The position numbers were made by a program, and so were the translations under genes. A DNA stretch of 64,000 nucleotides from Massospora cicadina. Taxonomy: Eukaryota; Entomophthoromycota; Entomophthoromycetes; Entomophthorales; Entomophthoraceae. Below, piece after piece: positions 22,103 to 34,109 of this stretch. Where the stretch lies: assembly GCA_022478985.1 (NCBI GenBank), contig JAKSZP010007880.1:496001-560000 (forward strand). Direction: 5' to 3'. The number at the start of each line of letters is the position of its first letter. Position 1 is the stretch's first letter. The notes beneath the pieces were generated by a model. It was given only the letters and a program-made list of their open reading frames with translations, was not told the DNA's origin and ran no database searches.

Positions 22103-22861
22103 TGTTGGTATTTTTGCCCAAATTACTCAGCTTGATAAAATATCATATTATCTGCTTATCTGCTAGGGGACGAATCCCAATAAGGGATTTTGGAATTATT
22201 TTGACTCAAAATAACTATTGATTGAAAAAAATTTCATACAAAAATTGAGTAATCCGTCAGATTTTTCTCTGTCAGATTGGTAATTCTTTGTTGGGGATTG
22301 TCCCCGACAAAAAAGCAATTTAATAATTAATTTAGTATCAATGATTAAATTGGCTTGTAGGATTCAATCAGGTCTTTTCTCTAAATGACTAAGGGAGTTT
22401 AGGAGTTTCTAGAAGATTGATGACGCCTTGATAGCAACTGGCAATTTAATCTTTAAGGTATTATGACCTTCTGTTTATGAGTAAGAAGCCCATTGCCTGA
22501 GCAGTTTGCTAACCTGATAAGGGTTAGTCACCAGAGTTTAGTGAAGGCGTTGGGGCACGTCCTTCTACTTACCCAGGATGATTGCATTCTGAGTCAGCGA
22601 GATGATCTGAATAAAGTGATGAGGAAGATCATTGTTGAGCGCGACCCTGGATGGTTTTCATCAGTGATGACAGCCATTTTTTACTGGGGCACTGACAAAA
22701 AAGTTAGGAGCTGAATTCACTTTATAAAGTCCCTTGCATTTTTTAATAAGAAGTTCATAATTGTATTGACATAACTATCCATAAATTAGTTGTATAGATT
22801 TTTTCTTTCCGCTTGACATCACTTTCAAGCATATTTATTAAAAGCATCCATTGATTTTCCA

Positions 22862-23800
22862 TTGCCACCTACACTGTATAAGTTTTCCATTTTTGTCAGC
22901 GGATCCACCACCTGCTGCCTAGTGTGGGGCAGCGGCGCTCCACCTGCTAGCGTTTTCCGCCCAGCAGGCAAACACATATGGATGGGCGCATCCAGCCCAC
23001 CTAATGCATCAGGTCAATTTGTCCCTCCAAGGGACTTATTATTACACTTAGCGCGAGTCCACCCAATCTGCCCCACCCACTTGGCCTAACTCAATCCAAT
23101 ATTCGCTTTTGCCTCCAAGTTGAATACAGATGTCTCTTCCCATATGTGACAAAGCGATAATTGAGCTTACAATGACCACGTTTTCACCAGCTAATTTTAT
23201 TGAATTCCGCCTTTATAAGAGCTATTTTGATATTGGTTTTCCCACTAAAGAGGACGCAGCTGCTGCAGCAAAAATGCCCTTAACATATAAAAACACACTT
23301 ATTACCACAACCAGTACACGCCTCCCCAGTGACACCACAATGGTAGTGACCTTTTCAAACCTTCCTTCGCACCTTCCCCCTCATACACTCTATGAAGAAT
23401 TGATGATGGGGCTGTCCAAATATGGTACAGACCCCATCCTCCACTTCCTGGTCCTGAGCGGATCTGAGCGGTTAGCGGCCCATGGGCAATGGCCACCATT
23501 ACCCCCCACCAGCCAACCATAGCCCAGCATATCCCACCACGTGCCCATATCCCAAATGCACCAGATCAATTCTTTTGGGCTCATATTGACAACGGCTGCA
23601 CCGTTTGCCCCCTCTGCCATGAGTTGGGTCATTCCAAAAAAACTGTAGCTACAATTCAAAAAATGCGGAATCTGCCAAGCCCACACATATGGCCACACAA
23701 ACAGCGTTTGAGTGGGGATTCTGACTGCACCAACCCCCTCCAGATGAACGCTCAACTATCAGCAAGACCTTTGCAACCAAAGCCCAAGCCAGCTTAATTT
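22862..23800 (+). pseudogene. Gag-like (LINE ORF1-type) protein of L1, N-terminal and central part
   Basis: Modules in order. First comes a Pro/Ser-rich leader with SPPNASGQFVPPRDL (from 22862). Then a segment FIEFRLYKSYFDIGF (23190-23240). Next is an RRM-like stretch VVTFSNLPSHLPPHTLYEEL with GLSKYG (about 23340-23430). Last is a zinc knuckle CPLCHELGHSKK (about 23609-23645), followed in another frame by KCGICQAHTYGH. The fourth zinc ligand is lost by a shift in an A run near 23640. Such proteins bind RNA in retrotransposon particles. Stops at 23088 and 23520 break it. Role by analogy with non-LTR ORF1. Confidence 0.6.
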
Positions 23801-24069
23801 CTCACAATATACCTAATCAGGAGCAGGTTTGGACTCAAATTCAATCCAACCAATTTCACGCCCCAAAGCTTACCCAACCAAAACCACATCCCTCTGAATC
23901 AATTATGCTCAACCAAAATCCCTGGAGCTTATTGGATGAAATAACTGAATTGGGTGAAATTGTCCCACCTCCCAACTTTCCAATTAATTTGGTACCGTAA
24001 TTACCTTTAGATTTCGATGTCCCATTCCCACCCAAGAAACATGTCCCCAAACCTACCGCTACCCCATTC

Positions 24070-24357
24070 TTGAGTGAACATCAACTAGCTGAGGCTTCAG
24101 TGGCCTCTCCTGATAGCCGCCATCTCTGCAAAGCTGTGGCGCTCTCTATCACTCAATTTAACGAAGGGCTGCATCTAACCAATTTCCCTGCCAATTTCCC
24201 TGAGGTTGCAAAAGTGGAAATTGAACGATTAATGGAAACTGCCACCTCTGCTATCAAGCAAGTTGTTGCACTGGCAGAATTTTCCCCCACCACACGTATC
24301 ACCAGAGCCAATATCACAGAATTTTCCCAGCTTCCCAATGCATGCATACAAGCTTAA
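24070..24357 (+). pseudogene. C-terminal segment of the L1 gag-like protein
   Basis: A 95-codon frame with EHQLAEAS, a helical Glu/Ala-rich middle (VAKVEIERLMETATSAIKQ) and no catalytic motif. It corresponds in position to the frames 5704-6033 of L3 and about 34110-34440 of L2. Separated from the zinc-knuckle part by stops near 23796 and 24000. Confidence 0.5.
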
Positions 24358-25077
24358 CACCATTTTGCCAAATTCCTGGAGGCTATGCTCCAGGCCCAGA
24401 TTGTTACCATAGAACTTAACAATTATCTATTTTTCATTGACCCACATCCCGCGGATGCCCTAGCCCCCTTGCTCTCAGCTTTGATCCGCCTCTTCAATCA
24501 TGAAGATGAAATCAATAATCCACCTGATCCCCCCTCCCCCTCCGCCATGGTGGGATAAGCGGTTCACAACTGCTACACCTGGCAGGTTAATTTTTCTTTT
24601 TGTTTTGGTGTCTCACCACTCATTTAGGGCGCTTGGTTTGTGTTTTTAAGTTGTTTATTTGGTTTTTGTATCAGTAATGTCAATCTTCTGGTCAGCTTAC
24701 CTCAAATAAAATTTAAAATATACATTAGTTGTATAATTTACTATTTTAGGTTAAAAGTGTAAGGATCAGATATACTTACTTTATCTTGTTTGTTATCATA
24801 TCTCCACCAGCTCAGCAAGAAGAGAAGAAAAGATAGAAGAATTCCCTATCTTTCTGGAGATACCTTCAAGAGGAATAAGCACTTGTTTAGCGTTGTACCT
24901 AATACCCAACGTGGCTCAAAGAGCACTCAACTTGAATAGCAATCTTCTTAATATTCTTACCTTAATTCATTCTGTTAATTTACTTAAAGAGATTTATTAG
25001 GAGCATGTGACCTTAACAAGAGAGTTGAAGTGATCTAAAATATTTTTAATGTACACAGCTCCTCAGATTTTAGAATT

Positions 25078-25094
25078 TGGTGCTCACTACAGGG
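25078..25094 (+). other. Primer-binding site of element A
   Basis: TGGTGCTCACTACAGGG lies three bases inside the 5' LTR end. The identical 17-base site occurs in B, C and D. It begins with TGG as expected for pairing with a tRNA CCA end. I could not assign the tRNA. Confidence 0.8.
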
Positions 25095-26739
25095 GGTAGT
25101 TGCGTTTTAAAGCCAAAAAATAAATAGAAGAAGCTTTAAAGAATGTCTTACAAGAGAAACTAAGAATGCTTTGGACGGAACTAGAAACCATCAATAAGAA
25201 TGCTCTCAACTCAGCGTCACAGGACAATCTTACAGCATTGAAAGAAAGGGCAATAAAAGCCGAGTAAGAGGTTGAGCAAGCCAGAAAGATTAACAACAAT
25301 AATCATGGAAAGGTCACTTCTTTGAAAAAGAAAGAGACTGATCTTATCAAAGAAATTTTACTATGAAAACTAATTAAAAAAGTTGATAAAGAATGCTTTT
25401 GCCAGATTCAAGGAGATTTAGCACACATGTTGAAGCTCATGGAAGAATTAGAGAATCACAAATGTGATTGCACTCATTTGAAGACTTATGAAACTGAAGA
25501 TTTTACGCCTGAAATTCCATATGGGAAGACATAACCAATAGAAAATATACCTGGATTGTCCACCGCCATTTTAAAAATGACTTCCAAAAGAACTCCAATT
25601 GTTAGTAATGTTGTTGAGCAGGAATTCCCTGACTGTGGAGCCACAGATGAATTTCAGATTACCCAAAATTTTCCACATCCCACTGGGACAATGCACTAGC
25701 ATTTTTCTGACTATCTGAAATGAAAATTTTGTATTTAGTGACTGACAAAAGGTAGTAACCATAATGTGCTGCCTGGACACTGATTGCCAAAATCTGGGTT
25801 ACCTCATATTAATGGAGACAACTGGACCTACAGAAAAACCAAGAAAGCTATCATTCTTGAGTTTGGTAGTCTTGCGAGAATTATAAAATGTAAACAGGAG
25901 TTTATAGGTATCCAGTTTATAAAAGAAGAGACCTTGGCTGCTTTCAACATTTAAATTTATCATAAATTGCAGATACTGGCTGGGGCACTAGTGTTATCAG
26001 ATTTTGATGCATGTATAGCGATGTAGTTGGAAATTTGGCCCTACAGTCATCTACGCCAGGCCTTGATTTTGTCGCTGACAGATAGGACTTCTACATTGCA
26101 GATGGTAAAATTTTGAAGATATTAGCCTTGACGTTCAATGCACCTAATCGAATTGATGAAGAAATTACAGCCAGTAATGCTCAAACTATGGCGGAAGTTG
26201 ATTATGATGTTGTGAAAAAATGATCAGCTAAATCAAGAATCAACGGGTAAGAAACTTGATGTTTCAAAATGGACTGACAAATCAAAAGAATCAAAATTGT
26301 AAATGTGCTTCGTTGGACATTTTGTCCCCTAAAGTTGGGGTAAGAAGCTGAAAAGAAATGTTAATCTTGTGATGCCTAAAGAGGAGGACGAAATTACTCA
26401 AGATTTGGGAAGATATTTTGCATTCTAGTTGCAGAACAATACAGCAAATCAAGGGAACCTGTTTTGCCAGATATTTTCTCAGATGGAGTAGATGCTTCAG
26501 ATTTTTTAAAGAGGACCTAAAAGAGGATTCATTTCATTGGGATACAATGTCAAGTAAAAATGTAATCATGAGATAAAAGCCAAAAATGAAGAAATCAATC
26601 TGGAAATTATGGGGAAAGGCTATTAACTTTTTACTAGTCAATTAATGAATAAGGCAAGAAATGCTAAGGATGAAGATCATCAATTTAAGTTGAAAAAGGA
26701 TGAATTAAACGTTACTATACCAATTCACGAAATTATGAG
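25095..26739 (+). pseudogene. Gag of element A
   Basis: The sequence is homologous to the gag of B (27800-29010): LRMLWTELETINKNALNS-like text at 25158-25220, a capsid-like part (about 25760-26170) and a degenerate zinc-knuckle remnant NCKC..GHF (about 26296-26330). The tail around 26570-26739 corresponds to the region before the protease in B. Stops in every frame. It ends at the TSD of B and no protease, RT or integrase core follows on the other side. Confidence 0.7.
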
Positions 26740-27771
26740 TGTTGATTTTTTTCACCTTTCTGGTCTCCTAAATTAACTGTGGATCGCTAGGGGATAATTC
26801 TCAATGGTGAGTGAATTGTATATCAGTTGACCCCAATTTTGGGTTAATAATGTTCAGGGGATTTTAGGTCATTCTCCAGGTTCAGATTCATTGTGGATTG
26901 ATCTGGGTGAATTATTAAGATCTTGTCGGGCAGAGTTGCTGACAAAATGAGGGCATCTGATAGTTGATCTATGATTAACTATCACGTGTACTAATTGGGA
27001 TCAGTCAGGTTCTATTATCAACTGAATGGGAATACAATGAGCAAGTTGCGAGGCGAGTGATGCCACCTGCAACTAGCAAATTGATCAGTTGGTTTGCTGG
27101 GATTGAGTGGGAAACGTTAGGGACACATCTTCTGACTCTGTCCATTTTAGGTCTCAAGGATTTCCAATAAAGGAATCCTAACCAGATGGAGAAGACCATT
27201 GTTGGTAAGACATCAAAGGGAAGTTCAATGGCAACGGCTGACGTTTTAAGGCTGAGGCGCCAACCAAGGGTTGGGCGCTGAATTCCTTCTATAAATTCCC
27301 CAGATGATTCACATTATAAAGAGTCAAAATTAACAGAATTCATTATTGGGTTTAGTTCTATTCATCTTCAGGGAATTATTGCTATGTGCTTTAATTGAGG
27401 AATCTTTTATAGGATAAAGAGTAAGGATGAGGATCCTTGGAAGGGAAACTGAACTCAAATGTAATTGCTGTAGACTTCACGTGACAAGATGAAAGGCTTT
27501 CAACTTAGGGATCTGAGTGTGGATCAAGTTAGGCGGATAAGGGAAGAAGTCCCTATAGTCGACATCAAGAGTATTTTGAGGAGCTATTAAAGTCTAGCGT
27601 TGGACCATAATGGGTTATCTATTTAACTGCAGATACTAGTCTTCATACTATTATCAATCAACTATTGACTACTAACAGACAACGCGAATTGTGCACATAT
27701 TAAACCTGTGCAGTTAACTTTTGAGGAACTATCAGTCTTTAAAAATCATTGAAAGTTCCTAAATTTTAACA
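26740..27771 (+). repeat. 5' LTR of element B
   Basis: 1032 bases, TG...CA, homologous to 43111-44216. Relative to the 3' LTR it lacks about 65 bases (CTGCAATAATGGGTAACAAG and neighbours, around 43467-43530 in the 3' copy), which accounts for most of the length difference. Related to the A LTR in short blocks only. Confidence 0.9.
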
Positions 27772-27773
27772 AT

Positions 27774-27790
27774 TGGTGCTCACTACAGGG
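27774..27790 (+). other. Primer-binding site of element B
   Basis: TGGTGCTCACTACAGGG, two bases after the LTR end and identical to the sites in A, C and D. Confidence 0.8.
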
Positions 27791-27824
27791 TAGTTGAGTA
27801 GGATACACCAGTACAGGATGTCAT

Positions 27825-29011
27825 ATGAAGGATAAGTTAAGAAAACTCTGGACGGAGTTGGCAACCATCAACACAAACGCCTTGAATTCTGACAATCATC
27901 GAGAATTTGCTGCCTTGGAGAAGAGAGTTACCAAGATAGAGGAAGGAGTCGAAGATATCTCTAATTTCAGCTATGAGTTGCTAGGGAAAGTAACGTCATC
28001 AAAGAAAAAGGAAGGAGATTTAGTTTGAGAAGTATTATTTTGAAAAAAAACGTGAAGTGGATCCCATTTGATTGTGTATATTCAGTGCAGTCATAGAGCA
28101 TTTAATAAAGCAAGTATAAGATTTGAAGACTCATAAATGCTAATGTGGGCTCTATGTGGCGAATGACGCCAAAGAAAAGACTCCAAGAACTCCAGTTGGG
28201 AAGTCAACTATTCCACAAAACATGCCAACTGCATTTGCAGCCATTCAGAAATGAATCTGAAATCACTCCTCAAGTCAGTTGAATATCCAAACCAAGGGTG
28301 GTGGCTAGAGAAACTTTGGAGGAATTTAGAGCTATGCCAAAGTGACTTACATTCTATCAGGATAACGCCCCTACGTTCTTTTACCTATTTGACATGACAA
28401 TGTTTGGGTATGGCAATTGTCAAAAAGATTTGATGGTGATGAACTGTTTAGACACTGACTGTCAGAACTTAGTGTTACCCCATCTAAAGGTGGACAATTG
28501 GTCATACTCAGAGGCCAAGGCGGCCATAATGAGGCAATTTAAAAGTCCCTCGCATATGTTAAAGTGCAAACAGGAATTCATGGGAATCCAATTCCAGAAG
28601 GATGAGTTCTTAGTGAGTTTTGCCAATCAATTCTACCATAAAATTGCAGATTTTGTCAGAGCAAAAATACCGGATGATTCTGATGCATGAATTGCATTGC
28701 AATTGGCCCTTCGGTCCTATCACAATTTACATCAAATGATGTCTAACATGTTTGCAACTGAGATTACCACCTCACAAATGGTGGATCTTTTTAAGACATT
28801 AGGAGCTACATTTGATGCCTCTAAAGGAAGCTTCAAACTGAGTCCAATGCAAAACTCAAATCTTACAAAGGTGACTGAGAGTTCTAAGGTGTCCAACAAT
28901 CAAACCAAACCAGAAAATAAGCACAGGTGTTCAAGCAGACCAATAAGAAAGATAAATGCTTTTTTCAGTGCAGAGGAAAGGGACATTTTGCTGTATAATG
29001 TAAGAAGATAA
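27825..29011 (+). pseudogene. Gag of element B
   Basis: Three open pieces in order: 27825-28028 (helical, WTELATINTNALNSDN), 28394-28690 (capsid-like, with NWSYSEAKAAIMRQFKSP and a FLVSFANQFYHK helix) and 28697-29011. A zinc knuckle is readable at about 28957-29005 as CFFQC..GHFAV*C, with the final Cys after a stop codon and an odd C-x3-C spacing. Gag forms the particle and binds RNA. Stops at 28026, 28688 and 29009 separate the pieces. Confidence 0.75.
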
Positions 29012-29499
29012 AGGAACAGATCAATGTGGTCCAGGAAACAGAGGCTAAACCTGAACAAGAGTTGGGAAAGGGTCTACAGCCTAGATGTGGACATTCTAGA
29101 GCTGCTGATAAACTGTTCCCCTCAATACCTTGCATGAGGAAATTGACATTAAAGATCTGTTAAACGATGATGATGCACAGGACCAACTTTATAAAGTGGT
29201 CAATTTGGATGTTAACGCAGTAACCAGATCTGGATAAAAGGGGATTGACCCCAAAATAATTGAGGAGGTCACTCGCCCATATGTGCGACAGCTAGTGGAC
29301 AAGATTTGAGCCATGGATAATCTGGATAATTGACTAAGGTCAAATTAGATGAGGCAAAACTGTCTACCCCTTTTAGCATAATTAAAGAATCGTTTCCTGA
29401 TCTATTAGCGCAAATTTGTTCACACCCTTGATTTGGTAAATAATACCAATATACATTCAGTAATATAATTTTACAATACTCCTAGTTTACATATATTGA

Positions 29500-29910
29500 T
29501 ATACTAGTTAATTGAGTAAGGTTGCAGGCGTTAATTGACAGTGGAGCGCCCATTAACATTATCTCTTAATCTGGTGAAAAAATGAGAATCTTACCTGATC
29601 TAAAACACAAGAAATAATATGGGACAGCTGAGCCAAATACAACCATTTCCTGTGGAGTTTATAGCGCTTTGCCACTACAATTTGGATATTTAGTGGTATC
29701 CGCCTCAGCAATAGCTTTGGACAGCTAAAACTATGATATTCTGATTGGGACAGGGTTTCTACAAAAGTACAGAGTTTAATGTAACTTTGAAGATAATACG
29801 TTGACCATATTAAGTCAGACGTTACCACTTTTTTATCAGAGAGATGGTGAAACTCCACTGAACAGGAGGAATTTTTATCAATCAGATCTACAATGATGGC
29901 GTTGTCCCAA
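29500..29910 (+). pseudogene. Aspartic protease of element B
   Basis: The text ALIDSGAPINIIS (29528-29566) is the DSGA active site of a retroelement protease. It is followed by CGVYSALPLQFGYLVVS and YDILIGTGFLQKY, which match the same order in C and D (YRTLPLQF..., YDMLIGTAFMRH). The enzyme would cut Gag-Pol. Stops at 29567 and elsewhere show that it is broken. Confidence 0.75.
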
Positions 29911-30349
29911 TTTGTTACCAATTAAAGAGAAAATGAAGAGAAATGCCAATGGAAATACTGGAAAATTGGGGAATTACGTTGAGGAGCAAGTATTTGAGAG
30001 CCATACCGCCAGGATCACAGATAATAGTCGATATAGATTTACAGATATACCTGAGCTGCTGTATGGAGATATTAGAAGCCCCTGGAAGAATTCCAGAGTA
30101 GAGCCTTGGGTGGCTCCTTTAATTTTGATGGGCCATGGAGAAATTTGAGTTCTCAAAGTAAATTTGAGTGAAAACCAATGAAGATCAAGAAAAATCAGAT
30201 CATCACGTTTTTTCATCTAATCCTGATGGTGTAATTGAGAAAATTCCACAAAAATTGAGACCCTCGATGAGATGGAATTACCAGCAGGGGTGACTGAAAG
30301 CATCAATCTATTGGTTGATTGAGAGCAACTTGCTTATCTGAAAGACAGA

Positions 30350-31240
30350 CAGACAGCAGGAAGAGGTGCTTAAATTATTTGACAAGTATTGGGAAGTATT
30401 CTCCCAGGACAACCACAATTTTAGATGTGCAGAGGAATGTCATCCACAAAGTCAACACTGGGAAAATTTGCCAATAATGATAAAACTGATTTGACAGTCA
30501 AAGGCAGCCAAAGAAGTTGTGGAAGAATAGATCAGCAACATCTAGTACTAAAAAAAGAATAGATCAGCAAACTAGTGAAGCATGGTCTTCTAGTTCCATT
30601 TTAAAGTCCCTGGGCAAGCCCTATCCTGATTATGAAGAAGGAGGATGTCTTTAACTCAGGTGGTGATTGATTACTGGAATCTGAATAAGATAACAAAGAA
30701 GGATCCATATCTACTACCACAAATTGATGATTCATTAGATTTAATTGGGAGAAGAAAAGTATTTCTCCACAATGGATCTAATATCAGGATATTGGCAAAT
30801 CGATTTGCCTATGGAAGATTAGGAGGAATGTGCTATCATTACTGTGCAGGGGCTGTATTAATCAACTAGGATGACCCAAGGTCTATGTAATGCACCTGCG
30901 ACGTTCCAGAGGGCCATTGACGTCATCTTAAATGAAATGAAGTTGTCATGCGTTCTGGTGTACTTAGATGATATAAATGTGTCCAGTAGGACATTTACTA
31001 ACCATTTACAACACTAGGAATACATTTTCAAGAGACTGTCCACAGTTAACCTGAAAATAAAGCTGAGGAAGTGCCACTTCTTCAATAAAGAGTTGGAATA
31101 TCTGGGATTCATTATCAACTCTAGTGGACTGCAGCCATAAGCCCAGAAAATTGAGGCCATAGTGCGAATGGCCATTCTAAGAAGTGTCCAAGATATCCAA
31201 GTGTTCCTTTTGAATGGTTTTATACTACTGAAGATTCATA
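30350..31240 (+). pseudogene. Reverse transcriptase of element B
   Basis: Pieces are WASPILIMKKEDV (about 30616), NLNKITKKDPYLLPQIDDSL (30676-30735), a STMDLISGYWQI-like segment (30768-30800), TRMTQGLCNAPATFQRA (about 30866-30915) and SCVLVYLDDINVSSRTF (30946-30996). The catalytic YLDD (30961-30972) is intact, but there are several stops and a micro-insertion with TSD at 30523-30570 disrupts the N-terminal part. Confidence 0.8.
30539..30554 (+). mobile_element. 16-bp micro-copy of the LINE-like 3' end with 16-bp TSD
   Basis: The insert CATCTAGTACTAAAAA is flanked by a perfect 16-base duplication AAGAATAGATCAGCAA at 30523-30538 and 30555-30570. CATCTAGTACT plus A run is exactly the end of the 46-bp insert at 10190-10235. 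It sits inside the B reverse transcriptase and adds 32 bases, a frameshift. Confidence 0.8.
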
Positions 31241-31700
31241 TTGGATTTCACAAGAATCGCCAAGCCCCTCTTTTATTTGCTGAAGGATACAAAAAACTAT
31301 TCATTTGGTTTGAAGAGGCCCAGAGCTTTTGATGAATTACGCCAGTATCTGATAGATTCTTTGATACTGAAATATCCGAATTTCAATAAAGAACTTAAAG
31401 TCCAAACCAATACTTTGATAATGGCAATTGGCGCTATACTGAGCCAAGTAGATGAGATTGGGGATGAGCATCTGGTAGCTTATGTGAGCCAGATGTTATT
31501 AGCAGCCAAAAGAAATTACACCATTACTGAGCGTTAATGCCTTGCAGTAATTTATGCATGTAAAAAGTTTTGGGTGTATATTCATGGAATGCACAATAAA
31601 GTGGTAACAGACCACTCCTCGCTGCGTTGGCTGCATAATTTGTGAGAACTGGAAAGGACAACTGGCCCAATGGACATTGAAGCTACAGGCTTACAATTAT
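31241..31700 (+). pseudogene. RNase H region of element B
   Basis: The 98-codon frame 31241-31537 holds FTRIAKPLFYLLKDTKNYSF, then PNFNKELKVQTNTLIMAIGA and ILSQVDEIGDEHLVAYVSQ. This is the RT connection plus the start of RNase H (usual VxTDAS reads VQTNTL, so the first catalytic Asp is Asn). CLAVIYACKKF-like and VVTDHSSLRWL text follows to about 31640 beyond a stop at 31535. Confidence 0.75.
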
Positions 31701-32560
31701 ATGATAGTCCACCAAGTGAGAACTTCTCATCAGAATGCAGATGGCTTATCAAGGTTACCAATGGTCCAAGTGATATACCAGCAAGTGGATGATTTATCCC
31801 AGAGAATGGTCAAAGGAGAAATTGGGAACAAGCCCCAAGAAATCCAAGGTAAACTTAGGAAAGTGATGGAAAACACTGAGATCAAGGATGGGCAAGTTTT
31901 CAAGACAATTGACAGAAAATGACTACTATAGCCAAGACTGTTGGAATGAGAAGCAATTGTTCAAGCTGCCATAAGGTTGTTGAGCATGGAGTCCTGAGGA
32001 AGATTACCAACCACATTTACCAGTACTATTACTGGGAATCTATCAATTATGATGTAGCGGATTATCTGGCTTGTTGTGTGGAGTGCCTGATGCACAAGCC
32101 TCACAAGAACACAACTGGATATCAATTAGTCCGCCCTGGGTTTGCTTGCCATAAGGTGTCCATCAAAGTGATGGGACCATTAACCATGAGTACAAGGGAA
32201 GTAAAATACATCATAGTTGCAATTGACCATCTTATTAGATGGGGTGAGACAAAGGCCCTGGCAAAAGTGGATGCTACCAGCACCGCAAAGTTCATCCTGG
32301 ATCAAGTAGTATACCAACATGGATGCCTGCAAGTCTTGTTGAGGAAAAATGAAATAAATTTCACGTGCCATATCATCCTGAGATTAAATGAGATAATGGG
32401 GATCTGAGGAGTTGTATCAGTACCTTACTAGCCAGAGATAAATGGACTGGTAGAACAGGTCAATGGAACGCTGGCTGCAATGCTGAGGAAGCTGGTCACA
32501 GGGAGAACTTCTGCATGTGGTATGTACCTCAGTTTGGTGACATTTTCATATAACATAAGC
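31677..32560 (+). pseudogene. Integrase of element B
   Basis: HQNADGLSRLP (about 31728-31760) ends RNase H. The frame 31919-32407 (162 codons) has the zinc-binding part with CCVECLMHKP and the core VSIKVMGPLTMS, AIDHLIRWGETKA and VYQHGCLQVLLRKNEINFTCH. The first two catalytic Asp are replaced (SIKV for SxDV, RKNE for xDNG), so this copy is inactive even in its open stretch. A later part around 32440-32530 carries the LVEQVNGTL segment in place of the glutamate motif. Confidence 0.75.
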
Positions 32561-32705
32561 TACCATATGGCAACGGGAAAAACGCATTCAAATTACTATA
32601 CATAAGGAAGGCCGCTTTATTGCCAATTCTATATTTGGTGGTTGAACCAACATTGGGGATGAGTGCCAAGCATTACCTGATTAATTATCAAACATACTGA
32701 TCGAG

Positions 32706-32808
32706 ATGCAGTTAAAAGCATTTAATATAACCTTGAAGAAGAGAATCAAGGCAAAAATGATGGACGATAAGAACTTAATGGCATTATCAGAATCCCTAGT
32801 AGGCAATA
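32706..32808 (+). pseudogene. Integrase C-terminal part of element B before L2
   Basis: MQLKAFNITLKKRIKAK.. and DDKNLMALSESLVGN resemble the helical linker after the integrase core. The frame runs into L2 at 32809 and the element resumes at 34719. The equivalent of the join, ..IGNKVIYYNF.., is seen uninterrupted in A at about 44330-44365. Confidence 0.6.
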
Positions 32809-32929
32809 TTTCTTTTGATTCAATACCTAAATTGAAGCCAAATTCGAATTTTAAAAAAAATACAAAAAATTATTGCTCAAACAAGCCCAAACTTACCAAT
32901 GCTGATGCAATTAATGCCTGCTGCCCCAG

Positions 32930-33990
32930 ATTGAGGTGGTAGTGCGCCACCATCTGATGTCTTTTGGCTGCCACCAAAGCACGCCCTGGCTGGCTCTGCT
33001 AGCCCTCCCAACGCTACTGGGCGTTATGTCCCCCTCAGGACTTGACTCTCAACCTCACAAGCTCCCAAGTGGTGCTCCAGAGCCCTTTGGTGCTCCCATG
33101 TAGCAATTTATGCTTTGACCTTCAGGTTGAATATGCTAATCTTTTCCCATACACAATCGCAGCTATCATTGAGATGGCCACAGTGGTTTTTAAACCTGCC
33201 AGCTGTATTGACTTCCGCCCCTTTAAGGGATATTTTAATCTTGGCTTCTATTTGGAAGATGATGAGGTGGCAGCATCTAGGCTGCCAATAATTTACAAAA
33301 AAATCACTATTCAACTGTTTGCATGCAACTCCCAGATGAGGCCAATTTGGTGGTCCATTTTGCCAGTTTGCCATCATTTCTCTTCCCCAAACATCTTCAC
33401 CAGGGACTGATGGAGGGTTTGGCCATTTATGGCGCAGACTCCATCTCGCAGTTTGTGGTTCCCAATGGGGAAGGTCAGTTGGAAGGGCTTCACACCTTTT
33501 CAATGATCTGACCTTTCCATTGCGACACCCACCTCGTAATCCCCCCCTCAAGGTGATCAGATCCACACCTGATCACCCTTTTTGGGTGCATGTTTAAAAT
33601 GGCCACGCCATATGCCCCTTGTGCTTTGAATTAGATCATTTGAAGCGCAATTTCCCCACAGCTTCCACCTCTGCCTCTTCCACTGCTCCTCCTTCTGGCA
33701 TCAGGCTGGCTGCTGCCTCTCCCAAATTTTTTGAGTGGGATTCGATCCTCTCACCCCCAACTTCAGCTAATTCTGGTGCTGCTTCCAAAGCAGCAGCCAA
33801 TCAGAATTTTAATATTTTTAAAAATTTGTCAGAATTATGGAATCCTGAGCAAATGGCTGAGACAGTTTTGGCTGAGATGCCATGGTCAACTGTTTGCAGC
33901 CAATCAGGATCTGACACTGCACTGACTCCAGTGGCAGGCCCATCATTAGCAAATATACATCATTTGAAGCGTTAGAATGGATTGATGATA
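32930..33990 (+). pseudogene. Gag-like (LINE ORF1-type) protein of L2, N-terminal and central part
   Basis: Modules match L1: SPPNATGRYVPL (about 33002), SCIDFRPFKGYFNLGF (33200-33250), an RRM-like stretch VVHFASLPSFLFPKHL with GLAIYG (33345-33435), then CPLCFELDHLKRNFP (about 33616-33660) in place of the zinc knuckle, with the last Cys as Phe. A Ser/Ala-rich tail with FFEWDSILSPPTSA follows. Frameshifts near 33322, 33505 and 33600. RNA-binding role by analogy. Confidence 0.6.
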
Positions 33991-34109
33991 CAGATTGACC
34001 TTATAATGTTAAAACCAATTTTGCCCTGAAGAAATTTTTTGTAAATTCTCCTGATTTGCATCCCCGCCATTTTAGATTTAAAAACAGTTTCCCTAACTAA
34101 AAAAATATT

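Larger units (their letters stand above)
22797..24723 (+). mobile_element. L1: 1.9-kb LINE-like element without reverse transcriptase
   Basis: The insertion is 1927 bp and is flanked by a perfect 12-base duplication ATTAGTTGTATA at 22785-22796 and 24724-24735. It ends in AAATAAAATTTAAAATA. It encodes a gag-like protein related to L2 and L3, but no RT or endonuclease. Length is almost the same as L2 (1896 bp), which suggests a defined non-autonomous family rather than random truncation. Confidence 0.8.
22103..25074 (+). repeat. 5' LTR of element A, split by L1
   Basis: The left part is 22103-22796 and the right part is 24724-25074. Together they match the 3' LTR at 45515-46554 along their length, including GACGCCTTGATAG.AACTGG, the TACCCAGGATGATTGCATTC segment, and CACAG..CAGATTTTA at the end. 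L1 with a 12-base TSD lies between them. Confidence 0.85.
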
